DNA of 64,000 bases from Pseudoxanthomonas sp. GM95 (GCF_900109775.1 NZ_FOAX01000003.1:124001-188000), one strand, 5' to 3'. Positions 7,706 to 16,492 are shown, counted from the stretch's first letter. Notes: a model not told the origin generated them from the letters alone. A program made the numbers and translations.

Positions 7706-10700
7706 TCATTTCTTCTTATTGGCGGCTGCCAATTTTCTGGCAGCAGATATTTTGAAGCCTATAGGAAGCGGCTTAAAAAGATCTTTTCTTTTACCCCCTG
7801 AAGCATGAAACCGCTTGATTGCGAGAATATCTAGTGGAGCGACCACGAAGTAGTCATCATCTCCGCCTTTAATTCTGACCACGTCTCTTGAGTACCCCTC
7901 CTTTCCGGGATACCTAGTTCGACTGTCCCCATATTGACGGCTATTTACTTGCACTACGTAGGCATGCAGATCCTGCGAGGCCGCCTCCACGAGAGAGGAA
8001 AAACTTTCGATATCCTTGTTCCATTCCAAAACAAACAACGAATCTACCTGCCCTCTAAAATGCCGTCGGTTATCGATATTTGTCAAATCGCTGCAAATAA
8101 CAACCCCAAAAAAATGATCCCCGTGGCGATATATGGGTCGCCCCGCTCTCGCACTCGGCTTCTTCATTATTCTCCCAACCTTCTTTAGCTGCGCGGACTC
8201 TGAATGAGCCGGCATCAATTTAGGCTGGATATAGGCAACACTAGTGGCATATCCAGGCCAACGGGTTGACAGCGAAATCAGAGCTTCATTCTTAAAAAAT
8301 TTCGAGGAGGAGTTATTTTCCATTCCCGCCATAAATGATATCCCGTGCCGCGCCAGTTTGGCAGCAACACTAAAGGCCCATCTACGAGGGACAGACGCCT
8401 CTGGGAATATGATGTAGTCGATTCGCGACTCTGCTCTCAAAAGAGCATTTATGAGCGAATTAAACCTTTTGTAACGGGCCGCAGATTTATTAGGCGATCC
8501 ATTGAAGGCATTTACCCAGTCGCCGTCCTCAGTCAAAAAGCTTACTAGCCCGACACGAACTCGATCTTTTACAGATGACGGGACATGTAAAATAGGCTGA
8601 TTTGGTTGATTATTATCGTCATCATACGATGGCGCCGTTGAGTGCATAGTGCGCGCTCCCCTCAAAGAGAAAATTGCGCGCTGCAGTTGAAATTTCTTAC
8701 CGAGCAACTTCGGAGCTACGGCACTGATCTCTGGGACAGTTAAAGGCCGGGTAGGAAATGCGATTGCAGGCCAATGAGGTGTAGGAAGCTGCTTATCAAC
8801 CAACCTCCTGAACCGTCTGACTCCTGCCAATCGGAGCTCCCTCTGAATAGACCTGTCCTTTGGAATCTTCGGCACCGGATAATCGGAAGATTTTGTTGAA
8901 GAAATCCAGTATTCCTTGTACGGCCTCCTTCCAAGATCTGCCATCAAAAGATCCATCGCGAGATCCCGAAGTGAATCCGCTGAAAGCCGCTGCATCTGAA
9001 TCCTAGAAATTTCCTTAATCTTTTTTAGTCCATTTACGAAACCAATGGTGTGCCTAAATCCTTTTACTGTAGAGGCTTGCATTGCAACCTGATAAAAATT
9101 CTTTGCATAAAGGGATTTGCACAAGAAAAATTTTTCAGACTCCGAGAGGCCTGCAGTTCTCTCGACAATATTACATACATCTTGGAATCTGGATAAAAAT
9201 CTGGATAAAGAAGAAAAGTCACGACACGCGACCATGACCCCTACAACTCTCACGATGTAGGAAAAATAATCAAATATTCCTTTAGGCGTAATGACGTGCC
9301 GAGAGACCATTGAATAAAAACTCTCCCTTACCTCAATCCAAGCGCCCGGATCTAGATCGCGGGTGTATGCCTCCACGTCACTAAGAAGCATGGCGAAGCC
9401 CAATCTACGAACCGACACCGCTTCTGCCTTCCGAAGCGCATCTGTTTCCAGAGTCGCATCCGGAGAAGCTATTAAAGCCCTGTCAAGCATCTTTCCAGCG
9501 CTCGAAGGAAGCTCCGGCAGCATCCTGTACTCGCTGCTCTTTTTCTTTATCTGCTGCTCTATTTGATCTATCAGATCAAGTCCATGTGCCCCTGAAATGA
9601 GAAAAACCTTCTGCTTTTCCTGGGAGAATTCGACCTTGCTATCACGCAGATATGCTGGCTCAAAGAAGGTTGATCCGGCGCCAGGCCCCTCTGAAACGTA
9701 TCTAACATCTCCACCAGCACTTGAGGCGAGCCAGCCAAAAAAATCTGAACTTGAGTCAATCCCCCCAGGGTTATTAACAACGATAAAAATATCATCGACA
9801 TATCTCCCGTAGTAAACAAGCCCTTGTTGACGATTTAATTTTTTATCAAATTCAGCAAGTGCGACGTTAGATATTATTTTTGAACAAGCCAAGCCAACTG
9901 GCAAAGCGCCTTCCGGCCGATCATTTGCATCAGGAGTTCCCGAGTACCACAAATTTATGCTTGTAAGAAGCTGAGAGGTGAATTCCAATTGCACATTGGA
10001 TAGCTTGATGCCAAGCCTCTCAAGGAAGGCTTCATTCACGATGAAGTTTGGCGAAACATTGTGGTAGAAGCGTTTTGCATCCATCGTTGCAGCAATTATT
10101 GAATCGCCAGCAACAATAGACCGTCTCATTGCCGTTAGGCCTACTTCTCTCCATGCTTGATATGCACTGAAGTAAGGCATAAACAATCCGAGCGAGTCCC
10201 TATTTATTTCGCCCACTTCTTCAGGACTCCACCACGCTGGATTTTTACGGCGCAGCCTATTCCCATAACTCAAGTTCTTATCAAGAACTTGTTCGTACAA
10301 ATGTCCAACCTTGATTATCCATAATGCGTTGACCACTTGATAGTCAACGCTCGCTGAAATTATTAATCTAAAATCAGCCCGGGCGTTTTCACCAGTCCTG
10401 CTGGCATCTCTCAACCAGTCCTTGCAAGCGTCTGCTGTTGCAAAGTGACGATTTGAGGCAGCCCAAGAATCAGGCATGGAGATCGATTTAGGCGCGTACG
10501 AATATCGGCCTAGCCACGCACCATCCGTACACCAGTCACCTTTCTTAAGCCGCGACTGAAGCTTCTTTAGATTGTAGTGAAGCTTCTTTTCGTATCTCGA
10601 ATATGCAATTGCGTCACAATGAATACTCTCGAAAAAGGCATCTGACTTTGCTTTTTTATAAGCCAAATAAAGATCAGAAATTTTAAAGAACGCGTCCTGC

Positions 10701-10711
10701 GGCATGTGCAT
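7706..10711 (-). CDS. Reverse transcriptase-nitrilase fusion (type 1 DRT-like anti-phage defence protein)
   Basis: A 1001-residue protein joining two enzymes. The N-terminal half is a reverse transcriptase of the 'unknown group' class: motif A is TMDAKRFYHNVS with Asp211, and motif C is YGRYVDDIF with the metal-binding Asp306-Asp307. A helical middle region (about 380-690) follows. The C-terminal part (about 715-975) is a carbon-nitrogen hydrolase with the family triad in place: Glu771 in FPEAS, Lys831 in QPKLMPAHSE and Cys873 in VVICSDLTN. RT-nitrilase fusions (DRT1/UG1 and related UG groups) are known anti-phage systems in which both domains are needed. The gene is clearly AT-richer than its neighbours, which suggests horizontal acquisition. 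The start is Met1 or Met3. No Shine-Dalgarno is visible, and the aceE terminator abuts the start. No dedicated partner gene is evident. Confidence 0.88.
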   Translation of the reverse strand: MHMPQDAFFKISDLYLAYKKAKSDAFFESIHCDAIAYSRYEKKLHYNLKKLQSRLKKGDWCTDGAWLGRYSYAPKSISMPDSWAASNRHFATADACKDWLRDASRTGENARADFRLIISASVDYQVVNALWIIKVGHLYEQVLDKNLSYGNRLRRKNPAWWSPEEVGEINRDSLGLFMPYFSAYQAWREVGLTAMRRSIVAGDSIIAATMDAKRFYHNVSPNFIVNEAFLERLGIKLSNVQLEFTSQLLTSINLWYSGTPDANDRPEGALPVGLACSKIISNVALAEFDKKLNRQQGLVYYGRYVDDIFIVVNNPGGIDSSSDFFGWLASSAGGDVRYVSEGPGAGSTFFEPAYLRDSKVEFSQEKQKVFLISGAHGLDLIDQIEQQIKKKSSEYRMLPELPSSAGKMLDRALIASPDATLETDALRKAEAVSVRRLGFAMLLSDVEAYTRDLDPGAWIEVRESFYSMVSRHVITPKGIFDYFSYIVRVVGVMVACRDFSSLSRFLSRFQDVCNIVERTAGLSESEKFFLCKSLYAKNFYQVAMQASTVKGFRHTIGFVNGLKKIKEISRIQMQRLSADSLRDLAMDLLMADLGRRPYKEYWISSTKSSDYPVPKIPKDRSIQRELRLAGVRRFRRLVDKQLPTPHWPAIAFPTRPLTVPEISAVAPKLLGKKFQLQRAIFSLRGARTMHSTAPSYDDDNNQPNQPILHVPSSVKDRVRVGLVSFLTEDGDWVNAFNGSPNKSAARYKRFNSLINALLRAESRIDYIIFPEASVPRRWAFSVAAKLARHGISFMAGMENNSSSKFFKNEALISLSTRWPGYATSVAYIQPKLMPAHSESAQLKKVGRIMKKPSARAGRPIYRHGDHFFGVVICSDLTNIDNRRHFRGQVDSLFVLEWNKDIESFSSLVEAASQDLHAYVVQVNSRQYGDSRTRYPGKEGYSRDVVRIKGGDDDYFVVAPLDILAIKRFHASGGKRKDLFKPLPIGFKISAARKLAAANKKK

Positions 10712-10740
10712 AAAAAAGGGCAGCTGTTGCTGCCCTTTTT
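10712..10740 (-). terminator. Intrinsic terminator of aceE, abutting the RT start codon
   Basis: A-tract plus AAGGGCAGC paired with GCTGCCCTT around a short loop, with T-tracts on both sides (10712-10740). It lies 19 bases after the aceE stop and ends one base before the ATG of the RT-nitrilase gene. The symmetrical A/T tracts would allow function on both strands. Confidence 0.8.
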
Positions 10741-10763
10741 ACTTCAAATGAAAACTTAATCAA
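10736..10763 (-). promoter_or_regulatory. Candidate sigma70-like promoter for the RT-nitrilase gene
   Basis: On the minus strand TTGATT (10758-10763, overlapping the aceE stop) is followed after 16 bases by TAAAAA (10736-10741). Transcription would start inside the terminator hairpin. This is a weak, pattern-only match, given because there is no other space for a promoter outside aceE. Confidence 0.25.
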
Positions 10764-13450
10764 GCCCCGTCAGGATTCACCTTCTCCACGTCGATCTTGT
10801 ACTGCTTGATCGCGCGGGCGACGTCCTTGCCGGTCATCTTGCCTTCCTTCGCCAGGGCCGCGATCGCCGCGTGGGCGATGTAGTAGCGGTCCACCTCGAA
10901 GAAGCGACGCAGGTTGGCGCGCGTGTCCGAGCGGCCGAAGCCGTCGGTGCCCAGCACGGTGTAGTGGCCGGGGACGAACGCGCGGATCTGGTCGCTGTAG
11001 GCGCGCACGTAGTCGGTGGCGGCAATGGCCGGGCCCTGGCGGCCTTCCAGCAACTCGGTCACGTAGGCCTTGCGCTGCGGGGCTTCGGGGTTCATGCGGT
11101 TCCAGCGCTCGACATCGAAGCCGTTGCGACGCAGCTCGTTGAAGCTGGGGCAGGACCAGATATCGGCGGTGACGCCGAAATCCTTGTCCAGCAGTTCGGC
11201 CGCGGCGATGGCTTCGCGCAGGATGGTGCCGCTGCCCAGCAGCTGCACGCGCAGCTCGCCCTTCTTGGGCTTGCCAGCGTCGGTGAGCAGGTACATGCCC
11301 TTGATGATGCCGTCCTCCGCACCGGCCGGCATGTCCGGGTGTGCGTAGTTTTCGTTCATCAGGGTCAGGTAGTAGTACTCGTCCTTCTGGTCTTCCATCA
11401 TCGCCTTCATGCCGTGCTGCAGGATGACGGTGACTTCGTAACCAAAGGTGGCGTCGTAGCTGCGCACGTTGGGGATGGAGCCGGCGATGACCAGGCTGAA
11501 GCCGTCCTCGTGCTGCAGGCCTTCACCGTTCAACGTGGTGCGGCCGGCGGTGCCACCCAGCAGGAAGCCGCGGGTGCGCATGTCGGCGGCCTGCCAGGCG
11601 ATGTCGCCCACGCGCTGGAAGCCGAACATCGAGTAGTAGATGTAGAACGGCAGCATCGGCACGTTGGACACCGAGTAGCTGGTGCCGGCGGCCAGCCAGG
11701 ACGAAATGGCGCCCGGCTCGCTGATGCCCTGCTGCAGCACCTGGCCGGACTGGTCCTCGCGGTAGTACATGAGCTGGTCGGCATCGACCGGTTTGTACTT
11801 CTGGCCGAACGGGGCATAGATGCCGATCTGGCGGAACAGGCCTTCCATACCGAAGGTGCGGGCTTCGTCGGCCACGATCGGCACGATGCGCGGGCCGAGT
11901 TCCTTGTCGCGCAGGGCGATGTTGAGCGTCTGCACGAACGCCATGGTGGTGGAGTAGGTGCGCTCGCCGCTGGACTTCAGCAGGCGCTCGTACTTGTCCA
12001 GGCCGGGCACGACGAAGGACTTGTCAGCCTTCTGGCGGCGCTGCGGCAGATAGCCGCCCAGGGCTTCGCGACGCGACTTGAGGTACTGCACTTCCGGCGA
12101 GTCCGGGCCGGGGTGGTAGAACGGCACCTGCTCGGCTTCGGCCAGCTGCTTGTCGCTGAGCGGGATGTTGAAGCGGTCGCGGAAATGGCGGACCGAATCG
12201 TCGTCCAGCTTCTTGGTCTGGTGGGTCGGGTTGAGCGACTCACCGGCCGAACCCATGCCGTAGCCCTTGACCGTCTTGGCCAGGATCACGGTGGGCATGC
12301 CCTTGGTCTTCACCGCTGCGTCGTAGGCCGCGTAGACCTTGTGCGGATCGTGGCCGCCGCGGTTGAGGCGCCAGATGTCGTCGTCGGACAGGTTGGCGAC
12401 CATGGCGGCGGTCTCCGGGTACTTGCCGAAGAAATTCGCACGCGTGTAGGCGCCACCGAAGGCCTTGCAGTTCTGGTACTCGCCGTCGACGGTTTCCATC
12501 ATCAGCTTGCGCAGGACGCCGTCGGTGTCGCGGGCAAGAAGCGGATCCCAGTACGAGCCCCACAGCAGCTTGATGACGTTCCAGCCGCCGCCACGGAAGA
12601 CGCCTTCCAGTTCCTGGATGATCTTGCCGTTGCCGCGCACCGGGCCGTCCAGGCGCTGCAGGTTGCAGTTGACCACGAAGATCAGGTTGTCCAGGCCTTC
12701 GCGACCGGCCAGGGCAATGGCGCCCAGGGTTTCCGGCTCGTCCGATTCACCGTCGCCGATGAAGCACCACACCTTGCGGTCGGACTTCTCGATCAGGCCG
12801 CGGTGCTCCAGGTACTTCATGAACTGCGCCTGGTAGATGGCGCTGAGCGGGCCCAAGCCCATCGACACGGTCGGGGTCTGCCAGAAGTCCGGCATCAGCC
12901 ACGGGTGCGGATAGGAGGAGATGCCCTTGCCGTCCACTTCCATGCGGAAGTTGTCCAGCTGGTTTTCGCTGATGCGGCCTTCCAGGAAGGCGCGGGCGTA
13001 GATGCCCGGCGCGCTGTGGCCCTGGATGTAGAGCAGGTCGCCGGGGTGGTTTTCCGACGGGGCGCGCCAGAAGTGGTTGAAGCCCACGTCATACAGCGTG
13101 GCGGCCGAGGCGAAAGAGGCGATGTGGCCGCCGAGGTCGCCGGGCTTGCGGTTGGCGCGCACGACGGTGGCCATGGCGTTCCAGCGGATGATCGAGCGGA
13201 TCTTCCACTCCATCGCGCTGTCGCCCTCGGACTTGCCTTCCAGCGCCGGGGCGATGGTGTTGACGTACTCGGTGGTCGGCGAGAACGGCAGGTAGGCGCC
13301 GGAACGCCGGGTCAGTTCGACCAGGTCTTCCAGCAGCTGATGGGCACGCAGCGGGCCTTCGGCGTCGATGACCGCCTTGAGCGATTCGATCCACTCCTGG
13401 GTCTCTGCCGGGTCTGGATCGCTCTGCAGCATCTCGTTCAACCAGTTCAT
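10760..13450 (-). CDS. aceE: Pyruvate dehydrogenase E1 component, homodimeric type
   Basis: An 896-residue protein, full length for the proteobacterial homodimeric E1 (about 890 residues). The thiamine diphosphate motif begins at GDGESDEPETLG and ends in NCNLQRLDGPV. The E. coli-type start MNWLNEML...DPDPAETQEW and the C-terminal transketolase domain (AYVTELL...DGFGRSDTR) are intact. It decarboxylates pyruvate and hands the acetyl group to the lipoyl arms of E2 in the cytosol. The start at 13450 follows GGAGATGGC. E2/E3 genes are not adjacent. A strong terminator follows, so the downstream RT gene is not a natural operon partner. Confidence 0.97.
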   Translation of the reverse strand: MNWLNEMLQSDPDPAETQEWIESLKAVIDAEGPLRAHQLLEDLVELTRRSGAYLPFSPTTEYVNTIAPALEGKSEGDSAMEWKIRSIIRWNAMATVVRANRKPGDLGGHIASFASAATLYDVGFNHFWRAPSENHPGDLLYIQGHSAPGIYARAFLEGRISENQLDNFRMEVDGKGISSYPHPWLMPDFWQTPTVSMGLGPLSAIYQAQFMKYLEHRGLIEKSDRKVWCFIGDGESDEPETLGAIALAGREGLDNLIFVVNCNLQRLDGPVRGNGKIIQELEGVFRGGGWNVIKLLWGSYWDPLLARDTDGVLRKLMMETVDGEYQNCKAFGGAYTRANFFGKYPETAAMVANLSDDDIWRLNRGGHDPHKVYAAYDAAVKTKGMPTVILAKTVKGYGMGSAGESLNPTHQTKKLDDDSVRHFRDRFNIPLSDKQLAEAEQVPFYHPGPDSPEVQYLKSRREALGGYLPQRRQKADKSFVVPGLDKYERLLKSSGERTYSTTMAFVQTLNIALRDKELGPRIVPIVADEARTFGMEGLFRQIGIYAPFGQKYKPVDADQLMYYREDQSGQVLQQGISEPGAISSWLAAGTSYSVSNVPMLPFYIYYSMFGFQRVGDIAWQAADMRTRGFLLGGTAGRTTLNGEGLQHEDGFSLVIAGSIPNVRSYDATFGYEVTVILQHGMKAMMEDQKDEYYYLTLMNENYAHPDMPAGAEDGIIKGMYLLTDAGKPKKGELRVQLLGSGTILREAIAAAELLDKDFGVTADIWSCPSFNELRRNGFDVERWNRMNPEAPQRKAYVTELLEGRQGPAIAATDYVRAYSDQIRAFVPGHYTVLGTDGFGRSDTRANLRRFFEVDRYYIAHAAIAALAKEGKMTGKDVARAIKQYKIDVEKVNPDGA

Positions 13451-13673
13451 GCCATCTCCTCGCCTGTGAGCCGCGACGCGATCGCGGCATCTGATGTGTG
13501 TCTGAGCCGGCGATTGTAAGCCAGCGACCGGGCGCGCGTCGGTAAGACCATGGAGGTAGACGATGGCTGGCGGTTTTCTTGACGAAAAAACGTCCCGGAA
13601 TGTTTCAGAACCGCATGGTTGTTAGGAATCCGTATGACGAAGAAGTGTCATCGGTTGGGCTGGCGTTGAATTT

Positions 13674-13706
13674 CGATATATCTTTTTCCAAAACTTCGAT
13701 ATATCG
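13674..13706 (+). promoter_or_regulatory. Two tandem palindromic operators, probable YqjI-like autoregulatory site
   Basis: CGATATATCT (13674-13683) and the perfect palindrome CGATATATCG (13697-13706) are 23 bases apart centre to centre, about two helical turns, each preceded by TT. This AT-rich patch stands out in a GC-rich leader about 160-190 bases upstream of the PadR-like start. The E. coli nickel-responsive YqjI binds repeated palindromes at its own promoter and at yqjH, so autorepression is the natural reading. Confidence 0.6.
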
Positions 13707-13863
13707 TTTGTCGCCAGGCGGGGGGCTGCGCGCGCATCATCGCGGCGCCCTCGCCCTTTCGGCACCTAAGGCGCCGCGCCCTTGTGGCAGCGCGCCGGTC
13801 GACGCCAGGCAGGCCATCTCGGCCCACCGCGCCCGGTGCCTCATTCGAGGACTTCTGATTCCC

Positions 13864-14622
13864 ATGCACCCACGTACACGACACCACGGCCACGGCGGCC
13901 GACACGACGAACTCCACGGCTTCGGCCGCATGCACCGCGGCGAAGGCCACGGCCGTCCGGCCCGGGCCGAAGGCGCCGGCCGGCACGAAGGCGATGACGC
14001 GGCGCGCGCGCCTGAGGACCTGCTGCGTGGCCAACGCCGCGGCCATCACGGCCACGGCGAGCGCCACCACTCCGAAGGCCACGAGCGCGCCGAGGGCGAA
14101 CGCGGCCACGGCCGTCGCGGCGGCGGGCGACGCGATGGCGGCGAGCGCCAGCGCACCCCGCGCGTGCTGGCCCACGGCGACCTGCGCCTGCTGCTGCTGG
14201 CCTTGCTGGACGCCCAGCCGCGCCACGGCTACGAGCTGATCCAGCTGATCGGCGAGATGTTCCATGGCCAGTACGCGCCCTCGGCCGGCGCGGTGTATCC
14301 GGCGCTGGCCCAGTTGCAGGAACTCGGCCTGGTGATCGCGACCGAAGACGGCGCCCGCCGCCTGCACGCGCTGACCGACGCCGGCCGCGCCTTCGCCCAT
14401 GACAACGCCGATGCGTTGGTCCAGGCGCGCCTGCGCACCGAGCACAGCGCCCGCGTGCTGGTGAAGGCCGGCATGCCCGCACCGGTGCGGGCGGGCATGG
14501 GCGCGCTCAAGCGCGCCCTGGCCAGCCACCACGAGCAGTGGAAGGGCGACACCGGCGAGCAGGTCGCCGAGATCCTGCTGCGCGCCGCCGCCGACATCGC
14601 CAAGGTCGGTGGCCGTGACTGA
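13864..14622 (+). CDS. PadR-family regulator with His-rich N-terminus (YqjI-like, metal-responsive)
   Basis: A 252-residue protein. Residues 1-100 are dominated by His, Gly, Arg and Glu (MHPRTRHHGHGGRHDE..., HHGHGERHH), then a PadR winged helix starts at LAHGDLRLLLLALLD and HGYELIQLI. The layout matches E. coli YqjI, where the His-rich extension binds nickel and the PadR domain represses yqjI and yqjH. The two downstream genes, one of them YqjH-like, form an overlapping operon. Length and order support an Fe/Ni homeostasis regulator. ATG at 13864 is chosen since upstream in-frame sequence reads through the operator region. The metal specificity is inferred. Confidence 0.85.
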   Translation: MHPRTRHHGHGGRHDELHGFGRMHRGEGHGRPARAEGAGRHEGDDAARAPEDLLRGQRRGHHGHGERHHSEGHERAEGERGHGRRGGGRRDGGERQRTPRVLAHGDLRLLLLALLDAQPRHGYELIQLIGEMFHGQYAPSAGAVYPALAQLQELGLVIATEDGARRLHALTDAGRAFAHDNADALVQARLRTEHSARVLVKAGMPAPVRAGMGALKRALASHHEQWKGDTGEQVAEILLRAAADIAKVGGRD

Positions 14623-14965
14623 GGCCGCCCTGGCCCACCGGATGCAGGCCGCCGGCCTGCGCATGACCGCACCGCGTCGCGCGCTGCTGGCCCTGCTGTC
14701 GCAGCAGCCGGCCGCGTGCGATGCCATCGAGCTCCACCGCCAGCTGCAGGCCACGTGCCCGCACGCCAGCCTCGGAACCGTCTACCGCCTGCTGCGCGAG
14801 CTGGAACGCCGGCAGCTGGCGGTGGCCATCGCCAGCCCGCACGGCCGCACCTTGTGGCGGCTGTGCACGCAAGCCCCTCCTTCGCCCAACGACGACGTCG
14901 CGACCAGCGCCTGGCTGCGCTCGCTCGCCGCGCAGTTGGGCTACCGCCTGGTGCGCGCGTCTTGA
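14609..14965 (+). CDS. Short Fur-like DNA-binding protein lacking the metal-binding C-terminus
   Basis: A 118-residue protein with a Fur-type winged helix: GLRMTAPRRALLALLSQQP, then CPHASLGTVYRLLRELERR. Typical Fur/Zur/PerR proteins are about 140-160 residues and carry an HHxH-type motif and Cys pairs in a C-terminal dimerisation domain. Those are absent; the last 30 residues are unrelated. The GTG start at 14609 lies within the end of the PadR-like gene (14-base overlap), so translation is probably coupled. It may be a metal-blind Fur paralogue or act with the PadR protein. The next gene follows after 38 bases. Confidence 0.75.
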   Translation: MAVTEAALAHRMQAAGLRMTAPRRALLALLSQQPAACDAIELHRQLQATCPHASLGTVYRLLRELERRQLAVAIASPHGRTLWRLCTQAPPSPNDDVATSAWLRSLAAQLGYRLVRAS

Positions 14966-15003
14966 ACGCCGCCTATCCCCATCGTTTTCCTGGAATCCAT
15001 GCC

Positions 15004-15798
15004 ATGACCCAACATGAAAGCCGCAGGCTTCAGCATCCCGTCGTCTTCCGCCGCCTGCAGGTGGTGGAGGTGCACGACCTCACCCCGCTGATGCGCCGCA
15101 TCGTGGTCGGCGGCCCGGAGCTGGAAGGCTTCCACAGCGGCGCGCCGGACGACCACATCAAGGTGTTCTTCCCCAACCCCGATGGCGAGTACGTGACCAT
15201 GAAGCTGGGCGCCAACGGACCGGAATACCCGGCCGGCAAGACGCCTTCGCCGATGCGCGACTACACCCCGCGCCTGTTCGACGCCGCCGCCGGCACGCTG
15301 GCGATCGACTTCGTCCTGCACGGTGACGGCCCGGCCAGCACCTGGGCGGCGCAGGCCAAGGTCGGCGATGCGTTCGCCATGGGCGGCCCGCGCGGCTCGT
15401 TCGTGCCAGCCGACGACTTCGATCATTACGTGCTGATCGGCGACGAAACCGCGCTGCCGGCCATCGGCCGCTGGCTGGGCGAGATGCCCGCCGGCCGCAA
15501 GGCCACGGTGCTGATCGAAGTGGCCAACGCGGCCGAGCAGCAGCCGCTGCCGACCCAAGCCGACGCCAGCGTGACGTGGCTGTTCCGCGATGGGCTGGCG
15601 CCGGAAAAGAGCGAACTGCTGGAGAACGCGCTGGACGATCTGGAGATCGCCGGCGATGCGTTCTGGTGGATCGCCTGCGAATCGCGCCGCTCGCGGATGA
15701 TGCGCAAGTTTTTGGAGGGTCATCGCGCGGTGCCCAAGCAGTGGATTCGGTCCACGGGGTATTGGAAGCACGATGAGAGTGTTGAGGATGAGGACTGA
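15004..15798 (+). CDS. Siderophore-interacting protein, YqjH-like NADPH-dependent ferric reductase
   Basis: A 264-residue SIP-family flavoprotein. RDYTPR (usual RxYT/S) in the N-terminal barrel binds FAD, and the C-terminal half has the SIP NAD(P)H domain with GDETALPAI and the terminal GYWKHD. SIP enzymes release iron from ferric siderophores or ferric citrate in the cytosol by reduction. It is the third gene of the PadR/Fur-like operon; the E. coli YqjI/YqjH pair is the closest known arrangement. A strong terminator follows directly. Confidence 0.9.
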   Translation: MTQHESRRLQHPVVFRRLQVVEVHDLTPLMRRIVVGGPELEGFHSGAPDDHIKVFFPNPDGEYVTMKLGANGPEYPAGKTPSPMRDYTPRLFDAAAGTLAIDFVLHGDGPASTWAAQAKVGDAFAMGGPRGSFVPADDFDHYVLIGDETALPAIGRWLGEMPAGRKATVLIEVANAAEQQPLPTQADASVTWLFRDGLAPEKSELLENALDDLEIAGDAFWWIACESRRSRMMRKFLEGHRAVPKQWIRSTGYWKHDESVEDED

Positions 15799-15803
15799 GG
15801 GAG

Positions 15804-15830
15804 GGGCGGCTTAGGCCGCCCTTTTTCTTT
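15804..15830 (+). terminator. Intrinsic terminator of the YqjI/YqjH-like operon
   Basis: GGGCGGC-TTA-GGCCGCCC stem-loop followed by TTTTTCTTT, starting five bases after the SIP stop codon. Confidence 0.85.
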
Positions 15831-16160
15831 GGTCCTGAGTTGTCTTGCTTGATGGGTTGGATGCGTGGCTTGTTTATTTTTTGAAGCAAGAGCTTTCGCG
15901 CGGCTTCGCCGCACGAGCTACTTTTGTCTTGGCAAAAGGTAGCCAAAACCGCCAGCGCCTGTCCCCAAGAGGGGGTTGAAAACACTCACCGGCGCGTTGC
16001 GGCGGCGCCCTGCGCTCCTCGCTGGAAACGGCACGGCGCGCAAACTCGCTTCGCTCAGACAAGCGCGCCTCTTCGGCCGTTTTCAGCTCCGGTGCTCGGC
16101 TCGCTTTGAAGTCGCTGAAAATCAAAATCTGAGCAACAGCAGGGCGTCGCCCATTTCGTC

Positions 16161-16180
16161 ATTCCCGCGAAAGCGGGAAT
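16161..16180. repeat. dRS3-like 20-bp palindrome
   Basis: ATTCCCGCGAAAGCGGGAAT, an 8-base stem with GAAA loop, flanked by GTC and CCAGTGAC. It fits the ATTCCC-N8-GGGAAT consensus of neisserial dRS3 elements; similar repeats are widespread in proteobacterial intergenic DNA. Confidence 0.7.
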
Positions 16181-16262
16181 CCAGTGACGTTTCTTTGCTT
16201 TACGTTCGCTCGCTACAACTGAGGAAGCCGTCTAATTCATCGCTTTTCAGACTTTTCCTTTG

Positions 16263-16346
16263 CCCGCAGCCCGCAGCCCGCAGCCCGCAGCCCGCAGCCC
16301 GCAGCCCGCAGCCCGCAGCCCGCAGCCCGCAGCCCGCAGCCCGCAG
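16263..16346. repeat. Tandem repeat: 12 exact copies of CCCGCAG
   Basis: Twelve perfect head-to-tail heptamers (84 bases) with no sequence drift, followed by an AT/TC-rich run with several TTCGCTTT units. The absence of mutations between copies suggests recent slippage expansion. It does not fall in a credible gene. Confidence 0.95.
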
Positions 16347-16465
16347 CTCTAGCTTCGCTTTTCGCTTTTCGCTTTTTCCTTTTTTTCTTTTTTCTTTTTG
16401 CTCTGGCTCGTGCTCTAAACCCCTCCGTAAGGCACGGCGAAGGGGCGAGGCAAAGACCCAAAGGG

Positions 16466-16492
16466 CGACGTGCATGGATGCACGTCGTTTTT
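16466..16492 (+). terminator. Terminator-like hairpin within the repeat block
   Basis: CGACGTGCAT-GG-ATGCACGTCG, a 10-base perfect stem, followed by TTTTT. No upstream plus-strand gene is close, so it may be part of the repeated element rather than a working terminator. Confidence 0.55.

Noticed and set aside
10871..13519. 882-residue plus-strand open frame
   Set aside because: Exact antisense of aceE, a common artefact of high-GC codon bias.
13579..13863. Upstream extension of the PadR-like protein
   Set aside because: It would translate through the two operator palindromes; the His-rich start at 13864 fits YqjI-like proteins.
16263..16346. Tandem array considered as CRISPR
   Set aside because: Units are 7 bases with no spacers; it is a simple tandem repeat.
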